DNA from: Xestospongia bergquistia
Lineage: Eukaryota > Porifera > Demospongiae > Haplosclerida > Petrosiidae
Assembly (NCBI GenBank): GCA_963965975.1
Contig: OZ014411.1
Span: 12,726,501-12,790,500 of the forward strand
Direction of reading: 5' to 3'
DNA: 64,000 bases
In this document: one piece after another, positions 52,501 to 64,000 of the stretch
Numbering within the stretch: the first letter of the stretch is position 1
Layout: the number at the start of each line of letters is the position of its first letter
The notes under the pieces: generated by a model
The model's database searches: none
Seen by the model: the letters and a program-made list of their open reading frames with translations, nothing else
Told to the model about the DNA's origin: nothing
Program-made: the position numbers and the translations under genes

Positions 52501-55500
52501 GCATCATATATATGAAAAGAAAAGCAATAGAGTAAATAAAAAGGAACACATTGGATTTAAATACACTTACTATATTTCATCACACTTACCGACTATTATA
52601 TTGTAAAGGACACGTTCAGATCATAAGTTATAACAGCATCATATATATGAAAAGAAAAGCAATAGAGTAAATAAAAAGGAACACATTGGATTTAAATACA
52701 CTTACTATATTTCATCACACTTACCGACTATTATATTGTAAAGGACACGTTCAGATCATAAGTTATAACAGCATCATATATATGAAAAGAAAAGCAATAG
52801 AGTAAATAAAAAGGAACACATTGGATGTAAATACACTTACTATATTTCATCACACTTACCTCCTATTATATTGTAAAGGACATGTTCAGATCACAAGTAA
52901 TAACAGTATCATATATATGAAAAGAAAAGCAATAGAGTAAATAAAAAGGAACACATTGGATTTAAATACACTTAGAATTTATACTATATTTCATCACACT
53001 TACCTTTTATTATATTGTAAAGGACAAGTTCACATCATAAGTAATAGTATCATATATATGAAAAGAAAAGCAATAGAATAAATAAAAAGGAACACATTGG
53101 ATGTAAATACACTTACTATATTTCATCACACTTACCTCCTATTATATTGTAAAGGACATGTTCAGATCACAAGTAATAACAGTATCATATATATGAAAAG
53201 AAAAGCAATAAACTAAATAAAAAGGAACACATTGGAATTAAAATACACTTAGAATTTATACTATATTTCATCACACTACCTTCTATTATATTGTAAAGGA
53301 CACGTTCACATCACAAATAACAACAGTATCATATATATGAAAAGAAAAGCAATAGACTAAATAAAAATGAATTCATTGGATTTAAATACACTTAGAATTT
53401 ATACTATATTTCATCACACTTACCAATTATTATATTGTGAAGGACACGTTCAGATCATAAGTAATAGTATCATATATATGAAACGAAAAGCAATAGAGTA
53501 AATAAAAAGGAACACATTGGATTTAAATACACTTAGAATTTAGACTATATTTCATCACACTTACCTCCTGTTATATTGTAAAGGACATGTTCAGATCACA
53601 AGTAATAACAGCATCATATATATGAAAAGAAAAGCAATAGAATAAATAAAAAGGAACACATTGGATGTAAATACACTTACTATATTTCATCATACTTACC
53701 TCCTATTATATTGTAAAGGACACGTTCACATCACAAGTAATAGTATCATATATATGAAAAGAAAAGCAATAGACTAAATAAAAAGGAATTCATTGGATTT
53801 AAATACACTTAGAATTTATACTATATTTCATCACACTTACCGACTATTATATTGTGAAGGACACGTTCAGATCACAAGTAATAACAGCATCATATATATT
53901 AAAAGAAAAGCAATAGAGTAAATAAAAAGGAACACATTGGATTTAAATACACTTAGAATTTATACTATATTTCATCACACTTACCTTCTATTATATTGTA
54001 AAGGACACGTTCACATCATAAGTAATAGTATCATATATATGAAAAGAAAAACAATAGACTAAATAAAAAGGAATTCATTGGATTTAAATACACTTAGAAT
54101 TTATACTATATTTCATCACACTTACAAACTATTATATTGTGAAGGACATGTTCAGATCACAAGTAATAACAGTATCATATATATTAAAAGAAAAGCAATA
54201 GAGTAAATAAAAAGGAACACATTGGATTTAAATACACTTACTATATTTCATCACACTTACCGACTATTATATTGTAAAGGACACGTTCAGATCATAAGTT
54301 ATAACAGCATCATATATATGAAAAGAAAAGCAATAGAGTAAATAAAAAGGAACACATTGGATTTAAATACACTTCCTACATTTCATCACACTTACCTCCT
54401 ATTATATTGTAAAGGACACGTTCAAATCACAAGTAATAATGGTATCATATATATTAAAGGAAAGGCAATAGAGTGAATAAAAAGGAACACATTGTATTTA
54501 AATACACTTAGAATTTATACTATATTTCATCACACTTACCGACTATTATATTGTAAAGGACACGTTCAGATAACAAGTAATAACAGCATCATATATATGA
54601 AACGAAAAGCAATAGAGTAAATAAAAAGGAACACATTGGATTTAAATACACTTAGAATTTATACTATATTTCATCACACTTACAAACTATTATATTGTAA
54701 AGGACACGTTCACATCACAAGTAATAGTATCATATATATGAAAAGAAAAGCAATAGACTAAATAAAAAGGAATTCATTGGATTTAAATACACTTAGAATT
54801 TATACTATATTTCATCACACTTACCGACTATTATATTGTGAAGGACACGTTCAGATCACAAGTAATAACAGCATCATATATATTAAAAGAAAAGCAATAG
54901 AGTAAATAAAAAGGAACACATTGGATTTAAATACACTTAGAATTTATACTATATTTCATCACACTTACCTTCTATTATATTGTAAAGGACACGTTCACAT
55001 CATAAGTAATAGTATCATATATATGAAAAGAAAAACAATAGACTAAATAAAAAGGAATTCATTGGATTTAAATACACTTAGAATTTATACTATATTTCAT
55101 CACACTTACAAACTATTATATTGTGAAGGACATGTTCAGATCACAAGTAATAACAGTATCATATATATTAAAAGAAAAGCAATAGAGTAAATAAAAAGGA
55201 ACACATTGGATTTAAATACACTTACTATATTTCATCACACTTACCGACTATTATATTGTAAAGGACACGTTCAGATCATAAGTTATAACAGCATCATATA
55301 TATGAAAAGAAAAGCAATAGAGTAAATAAAAAGGAACACATTGGATTTAAATACACTTCCTACATTTCATCACACTTACCTCCTATTATATTGTAAAGGA
55401 CACGTTCACATCACAAGTAATAACGGTATCATATATATTAAAGGAAAGGCAATAGAGTGAATAAAAAGGAACACATTGGATTTAAATACACTTAGAATTT

Positions 55501-58500
55501 ATACTATATTTCATTAAACTTACCAACTATTATATTGTAAAGGACATATTCAGATCATAAGTTATAACAGCATCATAATTATAGAAAGGAGAAAACATGT
55601 TACTTTAATATTTACAGTGCCTGTTTTTCTTATCCTATATATAATTGATGTTAATGTGTATAGAGATGCATTAATTTTTTAATGGTAAAACATGATGAAA
55701 AACTAAGGAGAAATGTATTTCCAATAGCTATAAATTTCTCTTAAGCTAAACAACATAAACGCAGCTACTGAGTCTATGTGGCTACTACATACAAATATTC
55801 ATACTATTTTGAGCTTTTTAATTTGTCAGTCTTTTTTATATCATAATTTCTACACTATGTTTTTTAATAGTTAATATCTATTCATTCACACAGCTTAAAA
55901 CACTAAAGTGAAGCACACTCGTTCTTGTGATCTGAATTACCTTAGTAACAATATTTATGTCAACGTTATGGTTGACTAATATTTCAACAATGTTTGTATG
56001 TCCTTCATAACTTGCATAATGAAGAGGTGCCCATCCAACCTATTGTAATAACAAACAAAATATTAACTGTCAAATTAGACCATTAACATGTTACACTAAT
56101 AGTACAATAACACAGACTTCATAAAAGTAGCTAATCTTTAGTTGTACACTTTAATTATTATGATTAATATAATATATCTATACATTGTCTATATCTATAT
56201 CATGTTGTACATGTATGACATGACTACATCTATTACTACTTAGTAACTTTTTGAATTGGTGTTGGTACATTTATAAACCACTAATTCAATGGAGATGAAC
56301 AATATGAGATGGTTTGAACTACATACAGTGTAATCTAAGAGATTGGTAAACAAGCTGCAAAGTAAACAGTAGGGCACCAAACAAAAATATAACAATTGCC
56401 TTTTAAGTTATGTCATATCTGTACTTCAATATGACTCACTCAGTTTGTTACTCACAAGTAAATAAGAGACGGTACTTTTTAAAAGACTATCCTTTAAATT
56501 ATGGAAATAGCAATAAGTATGCCAAGTATGAGCTGACCAATATACCAGTACTGTAATCATATCAACACTTAAATTATTCAATATCATGCAACATATTGTA
56601 ATTTTTAAATACTGCCTCATTTAAGTTTTAATACAAATGGCCTCTATAAATGACAGGAAGGATATTTAGTTATTGTATTGTTTGATAATAGTTCAGCTGG
56701 ATTTGAAGATTTTTAGATTTGTATTAAATCAAACATGAAAACCATTAAACATTCTTAAAAGTATTACAATTTATAAGAGGAAAGGCACTTTGTTACACTC
56801 TGATATATCTTAAAATTAAAGATTTAATACCAAGACAGATAATTATAGTTATGACTCAGCTTTAATATCAATGAAATAACAAACAAAAAAAGAAGTTTGA
56901 ACAATATCTGCAGCTATCACAATAACAACACTTAAGAAAACTAACACAACAGAAATGTATCACTTCAATGAAAGGGATGAAAGAATCAGTTAGTACGGGT
57001 TCGCCTACCCTACAATAGTACGTTCTCGCCTACGGATACCGTAATTCTAATAATAAAAATTATTGCGATTTTACAAATTACAATGCAGGAGCTACTGGAC
57101 CAAAAGGGACTGAAACAGTCTAAATAATGATGAAGGAGTTTAAGGTAAATGATAATTAAAGAGTGTACAATTAAGAAAAGTAAATATTAAAGAATTAAAC
57201 AATTATAAGTTAATGTGTTGAGACATGCCTGCTACATAGTCTGATAAAGAGATTGCATTGCTGCTAAATCTTTCTTTGAGTTCCTTAATGTGTTAATCTT
57301 TCTTTATAGCTTTCTTTTTCTGACGAGGTGGATGTGCACCTGCTGCAAGCTGCTGTATCGAAACCTCTGTGCTGACTTGTTCTCTTTGAAATACCTCAAC
57401 ACATTCAAAGACGTTTGGATCTATTCAAAGTCAATAGACCTTATGAAATTAATTTTAGTTAAGTCTTTGTGTATTTAAGAACGAGATTTAATTAAATTTT
57501 TGAATGTTAATTCAGTGAAAATTTCAAAAATGTCTATTAATTAGAATTACGGTATCCGTAGGCAAACCCGTACTATTGTATTAAAATCAGAGTAGGCGAA
57601 CGCGGACGAACCCGAAAGAATCAATTATTAATTACTATTAACAACTGACAACCTGCCACTATCTACAACATCATAAAGAAACCTAGAAGGAACCTGTTCC
57701 TATGAGGCACAGATCATTTCCTTAAATTTAGAGGTTCTATAATTAGTTCAAGTCACTCTGTACCATTGCTCCTTCATTATTGTACCAACAATATACAAAA
57801 TTATGAAGTTATTTGACAGTGACAATGAATACCTCATTTTCTTTCATTTTATTCTACAGAGGTACATTACTTATGTTTCATTAGTTACTGCATGGAAAAA
57901 CAATGAAGAATGAAATATGGTAGTCCATAAGTGAAATCTCTGAGACTTAACCTATACTTATATTAGAATCTTCAGATATAACTGTTGTTTCATTTTTATA
58001 TAATCAATTCCAATTCAAATCAGTTCTTTTCACTCTTGATACATTTTACATATTTGCATATCAATTCACATTCAGCAAAACCACCTCTTAGGATGGTTTA
58101 ATACACAACGTTTGTAGATCATGTGAGATAATGTGAGACAATTAAAATAGATTGATCATATTAATTTGAATGTATATTGAGTTTCCAGTAAATGTAATGA
58201 ATCTTACAATTCTATAACGTATATTATTTGACTCATGTCAATTAAGTATGAATATACTATGCTCTACCAAAATGAAAAAGTCATTAATGTGTTTCAATTT
58301 TTGGATAATTTATCAAATGAAATGTTCAATAGTTTTTTCTATTATAAGTTCATACAGTTAATTCAAAGAATACAAAAACATCAATGGGTAGCTTAAAACT
58401 GTATAGTTACACATCTTCCTTGTTTGATAAAGTCTTGATAGCAAAACTGCCTCAGTCATTTGGTTTTATACATTAAATACTGAAAAAAGTGACAATAATG

Positions 58501-61500
58501 CTTTAAGGTGACAGGATACTGAATTATGTTATTATTGTAAAGTACATGCTAAGGCAAATTTTCTAACACCAAGAAGCTAATGATGTATACCAAAGTATAA
58601 TGTTTATTAAGATTCAGTAGCTATTGAAACCACAAGAATGTGCTTTGTGCAGTTAGTTTGAGTTTAACAGAAGTCACAGAGGTGAATTTGTTGATATGCT
58701 TATTATTCTATAGGGAATTCAGGTTAACAATACTGAAAGAATTGAATTATGCTTTTGTCCAAAAGTATACTTTATCACTGCTAATTAATATTCATAATGA
58801 TGGTACCTGTAACATTAAAAACAAAGCCTAGTATTAATTGTATTAAAAGGAAATATGTTTAGATGGATTACTTCATTTTAAAGTGTAAAGGTTAATGTTT
58901 TAATAATAAAACTAACTTACCGAATCAGCAGCATTTACATCAGCTCCTCTGGAGAGAGCAACGTTTATTCCTGCCAAGTCACCCTTCATAGCACATTTAA
59001 TTAGATTGTCATTCTATGGTAAAAAAAAACACACTAAATGTATATGATAAAATTTGAATAAACTCAAAATGTTTGAAATAAAAATTACTAGGCATGGAAG
59101 GAAATAAAAGGGTTAAAGTAACTCTGATGATAACCATATTTTATTAGTTAATAGTTACTTATCTTTCTGTTTGGTGAAAAACTTTTAAAATGAATATTTG
59201 AACCATTAACTTACCCAAGCACTCAGGTCTCTTTCTCTAGTTAATAGCTAGCTAGTATACTACAATAAATCACACTTATTGGCTATTTTAAAACACATCC
59301 ATATATGTCAGGTAGTAATGTCAACAGTAAAACAGACTATGATAATAGTCATATTACATAGCTCTATGTAGTCATTATTCATGTTTACAAGTGGTAAACT
59401 GATTTATAGTCATGTCACCCAGTGACATAGTACGTAAGATTACATAAGATCAATTAAAATACATGTAGAACCTACACAATTACTAGTGCCATGTGTAATA
59501 TATATAACAAAATTGGTAAGTAGAACTGTATGCACGCTGTCAACCACCATTTAAGTATAGATAGAGATGTCTGCAGTTTTATTAATCAGCTCACTACATT
59601 ACTAAAGGATTTATCAAAGCTATTTGCTTGTTCAAACAATTAGTCAACTATTATGACTTTTGTTTATAATTTGTCCTTTCAAATTCATCATTACAAACAA
59701 AGATACATCTAAGCTGTGTAATGCACAGTTGACATGACGAAGCACAAACAGTTACTGACAACACAGTAAGTTTGATACCATGTTACAACTGTTTTGTCAG
59801 TACATGAGGATATAGAGCTTCCTTTTTGTGTCCTGTAGTTCTAACAGGAACTACTTCTAGGTGTGTTTAACAATGTGAGGGTTTGCTCACAGAGGAATCT
59901 AATAAGAATGTCCAAGTATAAGTTGCAAATGTTAATGAACAGAAAAGAGTAAACAAATTTAAATGATTTTATTTTAAACCAATATGGTGAATGACTTGAT
60001 CTTGGTGTAATTAGTAATGTCATTGTCTGATTCATTAGGTATCCAATTATTACAGGAACGTTGGAGGGAGTGGCTCTAAACTAGGATGTTTTTAAACACC
60101 TTTATGCGTATTAAGAGTACAGGGTCAAAAATTTTAACTAACATTTCTATGTTGTTATAAAGAGTTCTTGCCATCTGGTTCCCTTTTTACAATTTTTTAG
60201 ATTTTTTCTTCTTTACTTTAGCTGGAAGTGACAGTACTTTTTTTTATTAAAAGTGTTCATTATTCATTTACAAAGAACGTGATGACGCTTTAATTAATCA
60301 TATTAGTCACGATGATGATACTTTTATAATTATGAAGAAAATACGGAGGTTCACGGATGAAAACAGGTCTTTTTTGGATTAAATACCATCACAAAATTAA
60401 AGAAAATGGAGTATTAGTAAAGCTGTTTTTGTGAGCTAGTTTTTAAGAAATAACTCAGATGTGTACAATAGTATTGCTTCTTAAAAACTGTGTTACTTTT
60501 TTCAGAGAAAAGCGTAACGATTAAAATAGACTAATCATAAATTTATGAAAGTTCAGTAAAAGCTTAAAAATCAACGAAGCGCTGTATCCAAAATCCATAC
60601 GTTCTTTATTTGATATTTGAAAACACTATAATTGGACGGACTATAATTGGACTTTTACGGAAGCTACGGACACCGCAGACGGACATTCCAATTCCTTTTT
60701 CTTATTTCTTCTGCGAACCTTGGTGTATTTAAAAATTCGATCCAGTTGATGAGTCCAATTTCTCAATCCTAATTCTATTTTTGGCATGTGTGAGGGTTTT
60801 CTTGTTACTTAATAAAACACGGAGCGTGAGTACCACAAGCCGTCTCTTAGAATCGAGCGTCAGGGAGATGATTCCAGTTGGGTCCCTGAATTCGAAAGGG
60901 TATAAATTTTCGTGGGGGATTTAATTTCGCTGTATTCGTGGGTTGTTGTTTTATCACGAAATTTAACTTTTATTCCACCCACGCATAATCATGTGATCTC
61001 AACAACAGCGTGTAAATAACGGCTACTGTAAAGGGGTTACTTCTTTCTCTTAAGTACTCTGTCAACTGCCTCCCAGACTTTCTTGTATATATGGTACCCT
61101 CTCACTATGGATTCATAGGAATAGCTAGCCATACTTCGTGAAAATCACGCTTGTGTTCACAACACGTGTCTGATACCACACCCATAAATTAATACTTCAC
61201 ACCCACTAAACACGAAAGTTAATACCCACGAAATTTAAATAATAAAGCAAAATTTAAAAAACACGAAAATTTAAACCCTTGAAAATTTGTACCCTTACGG
61301 TATTTATCCCATTATCCTACATCTACTAATAGGTGACAGATTTGACACATTATAGGTAACAAATTATCATTACAATACATTGTAGTTTTATTAAGCTGAG
61401 AACGGACATTAAAACTCCGTATAACCCCGTTATATAAAAATGGAAATAGGAATTGGAATGTCCGTCTGAGGCTTCCGTAGGAAGTCAAAGGCAATTCCAA

Positions 61501-63489
61501 TTCTAGTTTCTATCGCTCAATGAAGTGAAGCGCGGAGCGTGAGCATCGCGAGCTGTCTCTTAAGGCTGAGAATGAAGCGAAGTGACATGTTTCCGGTTAG
61601 GGTTGGGATACAGGATTTGGTTGCTAAATATTCCATCGAAGAATAGAAAATAGAATTGGAATTGGATATTTTCGAAAAAATTCAAACAGGTAGAGTATGA
61701 AATTGTGAAGTAGAATTGGATGTAGCTTCCATAGATTTTTTTAAAATTGCAAAATATGTTATAAAAATTATTTTATTGTATTATGAATCTTGCAGCATGT
61801 TAAGATATTTCTGCAGATTCTGGTATTTTGATTAAAAGAAAAATATCAAAAAAAATTTAAAGCATCTTATATAGGAAAACCAATAAATTTAGAAAAATTA
61901 AATTCAAGACTGTACCCCTTTAAGATTTGATCAACAATCTCATAATAGTTTTATATAGTGAACTAGTTGTGTATTCTCTTTAAATACGTACTGGTGCCTG
62001 TGTGTTTGGGGCTATGGCAACAATCAATCAAATTTTGTAATTGGAATTTTTTCATTGGTAGTCATGAAAACAAGTATGATCGCTTGATCGATAAAATTAG
62101 GTATTTATTGTTTAAACTAGTTCATATTATTAATTTGCTAATATGTTTCATTTACATTCCTTAATAAATTTAATTCTCTATGACACAACTAATATTAAGT
62201 AATACCAGTTTTAAAGACAATGTTTTAATCATATATTGGTCTTAACTTCTATTATATTTGGTATTTGACAAGTTAGATAATGAAAGTGGTCAACATATAT
62301 GACTTAATTTGGGAAAATGACATATGTTGAGCTAAGAAATTTTTAACAAACATTATGAGTATATGTGATTGCTAAACAGCCATTTTATACATGATGTATA
62401 CCAAACTTGGCATCCATGAGACCTATCATAAAGTACTTGGATACCAAATTTGGTAAACATCTTGTACAAATTGCCCTATTCATAGCAACTGCACATATAT
62501 GCAACCATTTGTTCAAACTTTTTTAATGCAGTATGTGCTTTTTTCCTACATTAAGCCACATATGATTCTAAGATCTAGAGTAGTAGTTAAGAGGAATGTC
62601 TCATAAAAAGTATAATTTTTAACTGTAATCCAAAAATCTTTAAACCTACAAGAACATAAATATTCAAAAAAATAAATGCTCCTTATTATTATAATGACTA
62701 GGGTAATTCCATGGTTTAAATCTTTGACTTCAAACTTGATAAGAACTTCAGACAGTTTACAAGAACTTGTGCTAAGATTTAAAGTTTCAGTATATATCAT
62801 TAAAATAGAGAATGTGGTATAATTTCTAAAGAACTAAACATATAGTATATTTCTATAGAATTCAAGAGAGAATACTGACGTGTCTGGACTGGAATGTTTT
62901 CATGATGTGATGTAATGTTCAATATTGATTGATTCATTGCATATTTCTGTGTTTTAAGCAAAAAGGACTATTGATTATACTTACAGAGCACATCCATGTT
63001 CACACCTATAAACCTATACATACTTCTATCATTAATATGAGACCTTGAATAGTTTTTGAAATGGATCAGTATTTTGGATGACCTTGTCATACACCATAAC
63101 ATTTAAACATTTCATTTAGAGTAAAAATAGGTAGAACCAAATTGCTTACTCCTACAATATGACATCAGTTGTCTATTAAAATACTTAAACAACTTTGTTG
63201 TGAGTGTAATAGTAACACATTTCCTTATTTGATGAAGAGGAGTAGACACAGCAATGCAGTTAAATGTAATTTATACTAAGTATCATAAAACGTACACATA
63301 ACTTACATATAATATTATACATGTAGGTCAGGGCATATGTATATTGCAATTTTTCATGCAAACTCACTTATGGGCTTTATATATAGCCAGCTGTATAGAG
63401 TATTCATTCTCATAATTTTTATACAAAATTAAATTTCCAATCAGTAAACTTACAATCAACTTTTTTTCCTTAGTCAGTCTTGTAGCCAT
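34560..63489 (-). CDS. Ankyrin - ROC (Roco) GTPase - COR-like - death domain protein
   Basis: Fourteen minus-strand exons: 63489-63454, 59013-58921, 56039-55941, 49733-49635, 49175-49077, 41458-41357, 41010-40918, 40644-40546, 38675-36636, 36494-36428, 35450-35397, 35282-35229, 35184-35128, 34837-34560. All are GT-AG and phases close to 1,089 aa. Residues 13-290 hold about eight ankyrin repeats (GWAPLHYASYEGH, GRTALHAAYW, FGNTPLHGACKG). Residues about 315-470 are a ROC GTPase: P-loop GNTGAGKSS (319-327), DLAGH (376-380), and SRLD (444-447) in place of the usual NKxD/THxD. A COR-like region follows (LMELCAILQ...LSDKGLILF). The last 92 residues form a death domain (WRQLGEALGI, VLQLWFD, VTWNTLI, IRKFL). 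The order matches DAPK1 minus its kinase. Expected role: cytosolic GTP-regulated scaffold in death/innate signalling (inference). Additional exons in the huge introns cannot be excluded. Confidence 0.85.
40091..40486. repeat. Diverged direct repeat, about 80 bp
   Basis: Segments at about 40091-40170 and 40407-40486 share GTTAGATGA.TGTGTAGTT and GTAATCTG. Intronic to the ANK-Roco gene. Confidence 0.5.
42261..42740 (+). mobile_element. MULE-type transposase fragment
   Basis: The open + strand stretch reads IFTIHA, PLVYCLLPSKSRETYGRVF, LSDFELSIIPAAQ, LRGCFFHFCQCLIRKVQ and AALAFVP. These are the ordered blocks of the Mutator-like DDE transposase core, including the second catalytic Asp (SDFE) and the CxxH segment. 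The first Asp block (DGTF) and the zinc-finger ends are missing. It lies antisense in an ANK-Roco intron and is a relic without TIRs that I could find. Confidence 0.7.
43160..43620 (+). mobile_element. Second DDE-type transposase-like remnant
   Basis: Frames change often: VYILVTDQQLAKQHGL, ITVVGINPTFNL.DFSVTEST, FLGPMLI.YHKTKQFYHFMA, then VFFMSRTTF. These blocks resemble a MULE-like transposase class frequent in cnidarian and sponge genomes (recognised from memory). Not continuous with the fragment at 42.3 kb, and too damaged to classify firmly. Confidence 0.45.
44636..44697. repeat. 31-bp perfect tandem duplication
   Basis: AGTACAAACACAACAAGCTA plus TAGTCAGTCCT occurs twice back to back. 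Confidence 0.9.
44700..49070. other. ANK-Roco intron 5 (downstream of the 49.1-kb exon), no further exon seen
   Basis: Long AT-rich intron sequence. Short open frames around 47240 and 48210 have no recognisable motif. No ankyrin-like exon found on the minus strand here. Confidence 0.4.
50195..55585 (-). repeat. 5.4-kb tandem array of about 38 units (135-144 bp)
   Basis: Units contain AAGGACACGTTCAGATCA, GCATCATATATATGAAAAG, GGAACACATTGGATTTAAAT and ATATTTCATCACACTTAC. Two length classes occur: full units of about 143 bp, and units lacking 9 bp (AGAATTTAT). The first one or two copies at the left and the last at the right are more diverged. A seven-unit block of about 985 bp is duplicated (for example TTGTGAAGG at 53852/54836 and 54137/55122). 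The array fills the intron between the ankyrin exons at 55.9-56.0 and 49.6-49.7 kb. On the sense (minus) strand units carry TAATAG-NNN-GTAAGTGTG. Confidence 0.95.
56980..57630. mobile_element. Non-autonomous TIR element (619 bp) with about 16-bp flanking duplication
   Basis: The element spans 56996-57614. Its ends CGGGTTCGCCTAC and GACGAACCCG are inverted, and inner arms CAATAGTACG..TCGCCTACGG / ATACCGTAATTCTAAT pair with their complement at 57539-57580. Flanks AAAGAATCAGTTAGTA (56980-56995) and AAAGAATCAATTATTA (57615-57630) match at 14 of 16 positions. The internal sequence encodes nothing recognisable. Intronic to the ANK-Roco gene. Confidence 0.75.
57631..58920. other. ANK-Roco intron, nothing recognised
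   Basis: AT-rich sequence between the TIR element and the first ankyrin exon. Confidence 0.4.
60590..60890 (+). repeat. Interspersed repeat, GGACATTCCAATT / GGAGCGTGAG family, copy A
   Basis: Contains CAGACGGACATTCCAATT, AATAAAACACGGAGCGTGAG and GCCGTCTCTTAGAATCGAG. The same blocks occur at 61385-61625 and inverted at 32100-32290, so this is a dispersed family. Confidence 0.7.
60893..61305. repeat. TIR element rich in TTTCGTGGG motifs, about 410 bp
   Basis: The left end AAAGGGTATAAATTTTCGTG and the right end GAAAATTTGTACCCTTACGG are inverted matches. Several internal CACGAAA/TTTCGTG copies are in both orientations. No coding sequence. Confidence 0.7.
61385..61625 (+). repeat. Interspersed repeat, GGACATTCCAATT / GGAGCGTGAG family, copy B
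   Basis: GGACATTAAAACTCCGTATA, GGAATTGGAATGTCCGTC, GCGGAGCGTGAGCATCGCG and GTTTCCGGTTAGGGTTGGG parallel the inverted copy at 32.1-32.3 kb. Confidence 0.7.
61630..63453. other. ANK-Roco intron 1, nothing further recognised
   Basis: AT-rich. No extra exon or clear repeat seen. Confidence 0.4.
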
Positions 63490-64000
63490 GTTAAATTTCT
63501 AAAGAAAATTTAATGAACATAAAAATGATTAAATAAGTTTATCTTACTGTAGTTAACAATACCCAAAAATATCACTAGGAAAATATTAATAATAAATTAT
63601 TAATATGGTTAGCAATTGTATGCAGGAAACAATCTATGGTAATTTTAGTACTAATTCATTATCGTAGCACTATTAAAGAAAATTTGTTTAATTATGCATA
63701 AGATGTGTAGACAGTAAGTAGATATGATTATATCTAAGAAAGAGTACAAAACACATGATAATATGAGAATTGTTCAAACTAGCATAACAAACACACATAA
63801 AAATGAAACAGCAGTGAGTTTACCAGTTACAAAATACATTTTAGACCCTCCACTTTGGTGATGTACACAAAGGTTACAAGTGATTACATTCCTGTCGATC
63901 AATCGGATTCCACTACTCAAATTCTGGTTAGTATAGGCAGATGAAAGGAACATAGTATTATGTTTATTGTTTCCATGCTAAATATCTTGCTTGTAGAAAG
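63490..64000 (-). other. Presumed 5' flank/UTR of the ANK-Roco gene
   Basis: Upstream of the inferred ATG. No TATA box, CCAAT box or additional coding exon that I can support. The 12-residue first coding exon makes a further upstream exon possible. Confidence 0.3.

Overview
The window is AT-rich metazoan nuclear DNA. It has multi-exon genes with GT-AG introns, many of them short, and abundant DNA-transposon, MITE, Ty3/gypsy and LINE debris. The gene content (SLC36-type transporter, secreted DOMON protein pair, ankyrin-Roco-death protein, F-box-type LRR protein) and compact genes with interspersed repeats suggest a non-bilaterian invertebrate, most likely a demosponge of the Amphimedon type. 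The species call is inference. I saw no tRNA, rRNA or CRISPR. All exon models below come from reading splice sites by eye and checking that reading phases close.

Left part (0-9 kb, + strand): the 3' end of a leucine-rich-repeat gene (exons 601-4955) carrying a 41-bp minisatellite in an intron, followed 143 bp later by a complete nine-exon SLC36/Aa_trans amino-acid transporter (504 aa).

Middle left (9-21 kb): two paralogous + strand genes, each encoding a 206-aa secreted single-DOMON protein with a C-terminal GPI-type tail. They share intron phases, conserved Met/His heme-ligand candidates and a matching CCAAT / GGGGYGTGG / TATA promoter. Between them lies a decayed minus-strand Ty3/gypsy element whose 5' LTR holds a 24-bp minisatellite of about 37 copies. 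Intron 1 of the first DOMON gene contains a near-perfect 77-bp-arm hairpin.

Middle (21-34 kb): relics (a homocysteine S-methyltransferase-like pseudogene, gypsy fragments, a LINE 3' end, a hAT/ZMYM-type transposase pseudogene, nested MITEs) surround one intact minus-strand gene, a 254-aa class I methyltransferase resembling histamine N-methyltransferase.

Right half (34.5-63.5 kb, minus strand): one 14-exon gene of about 29 kb encoding a 1,089-aa ankyrin-ROC-COR-like-death protein, i.e. a DAPK-like layout without the kinase. Its ankyrin repeats are encoded as one repeat per phase-0 exon. Its introns hold MULE-type transposase fragments, a TIR element with a 16-bp flanking duplication, and a 5.4-kb tandem array (about 38 units of about 135-144 bp). 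In the sense orientation, units of that array carry an acceptor-like AG, three variable bases and a consensus GTAAGT donor. This array is the most unusual structure in the window.
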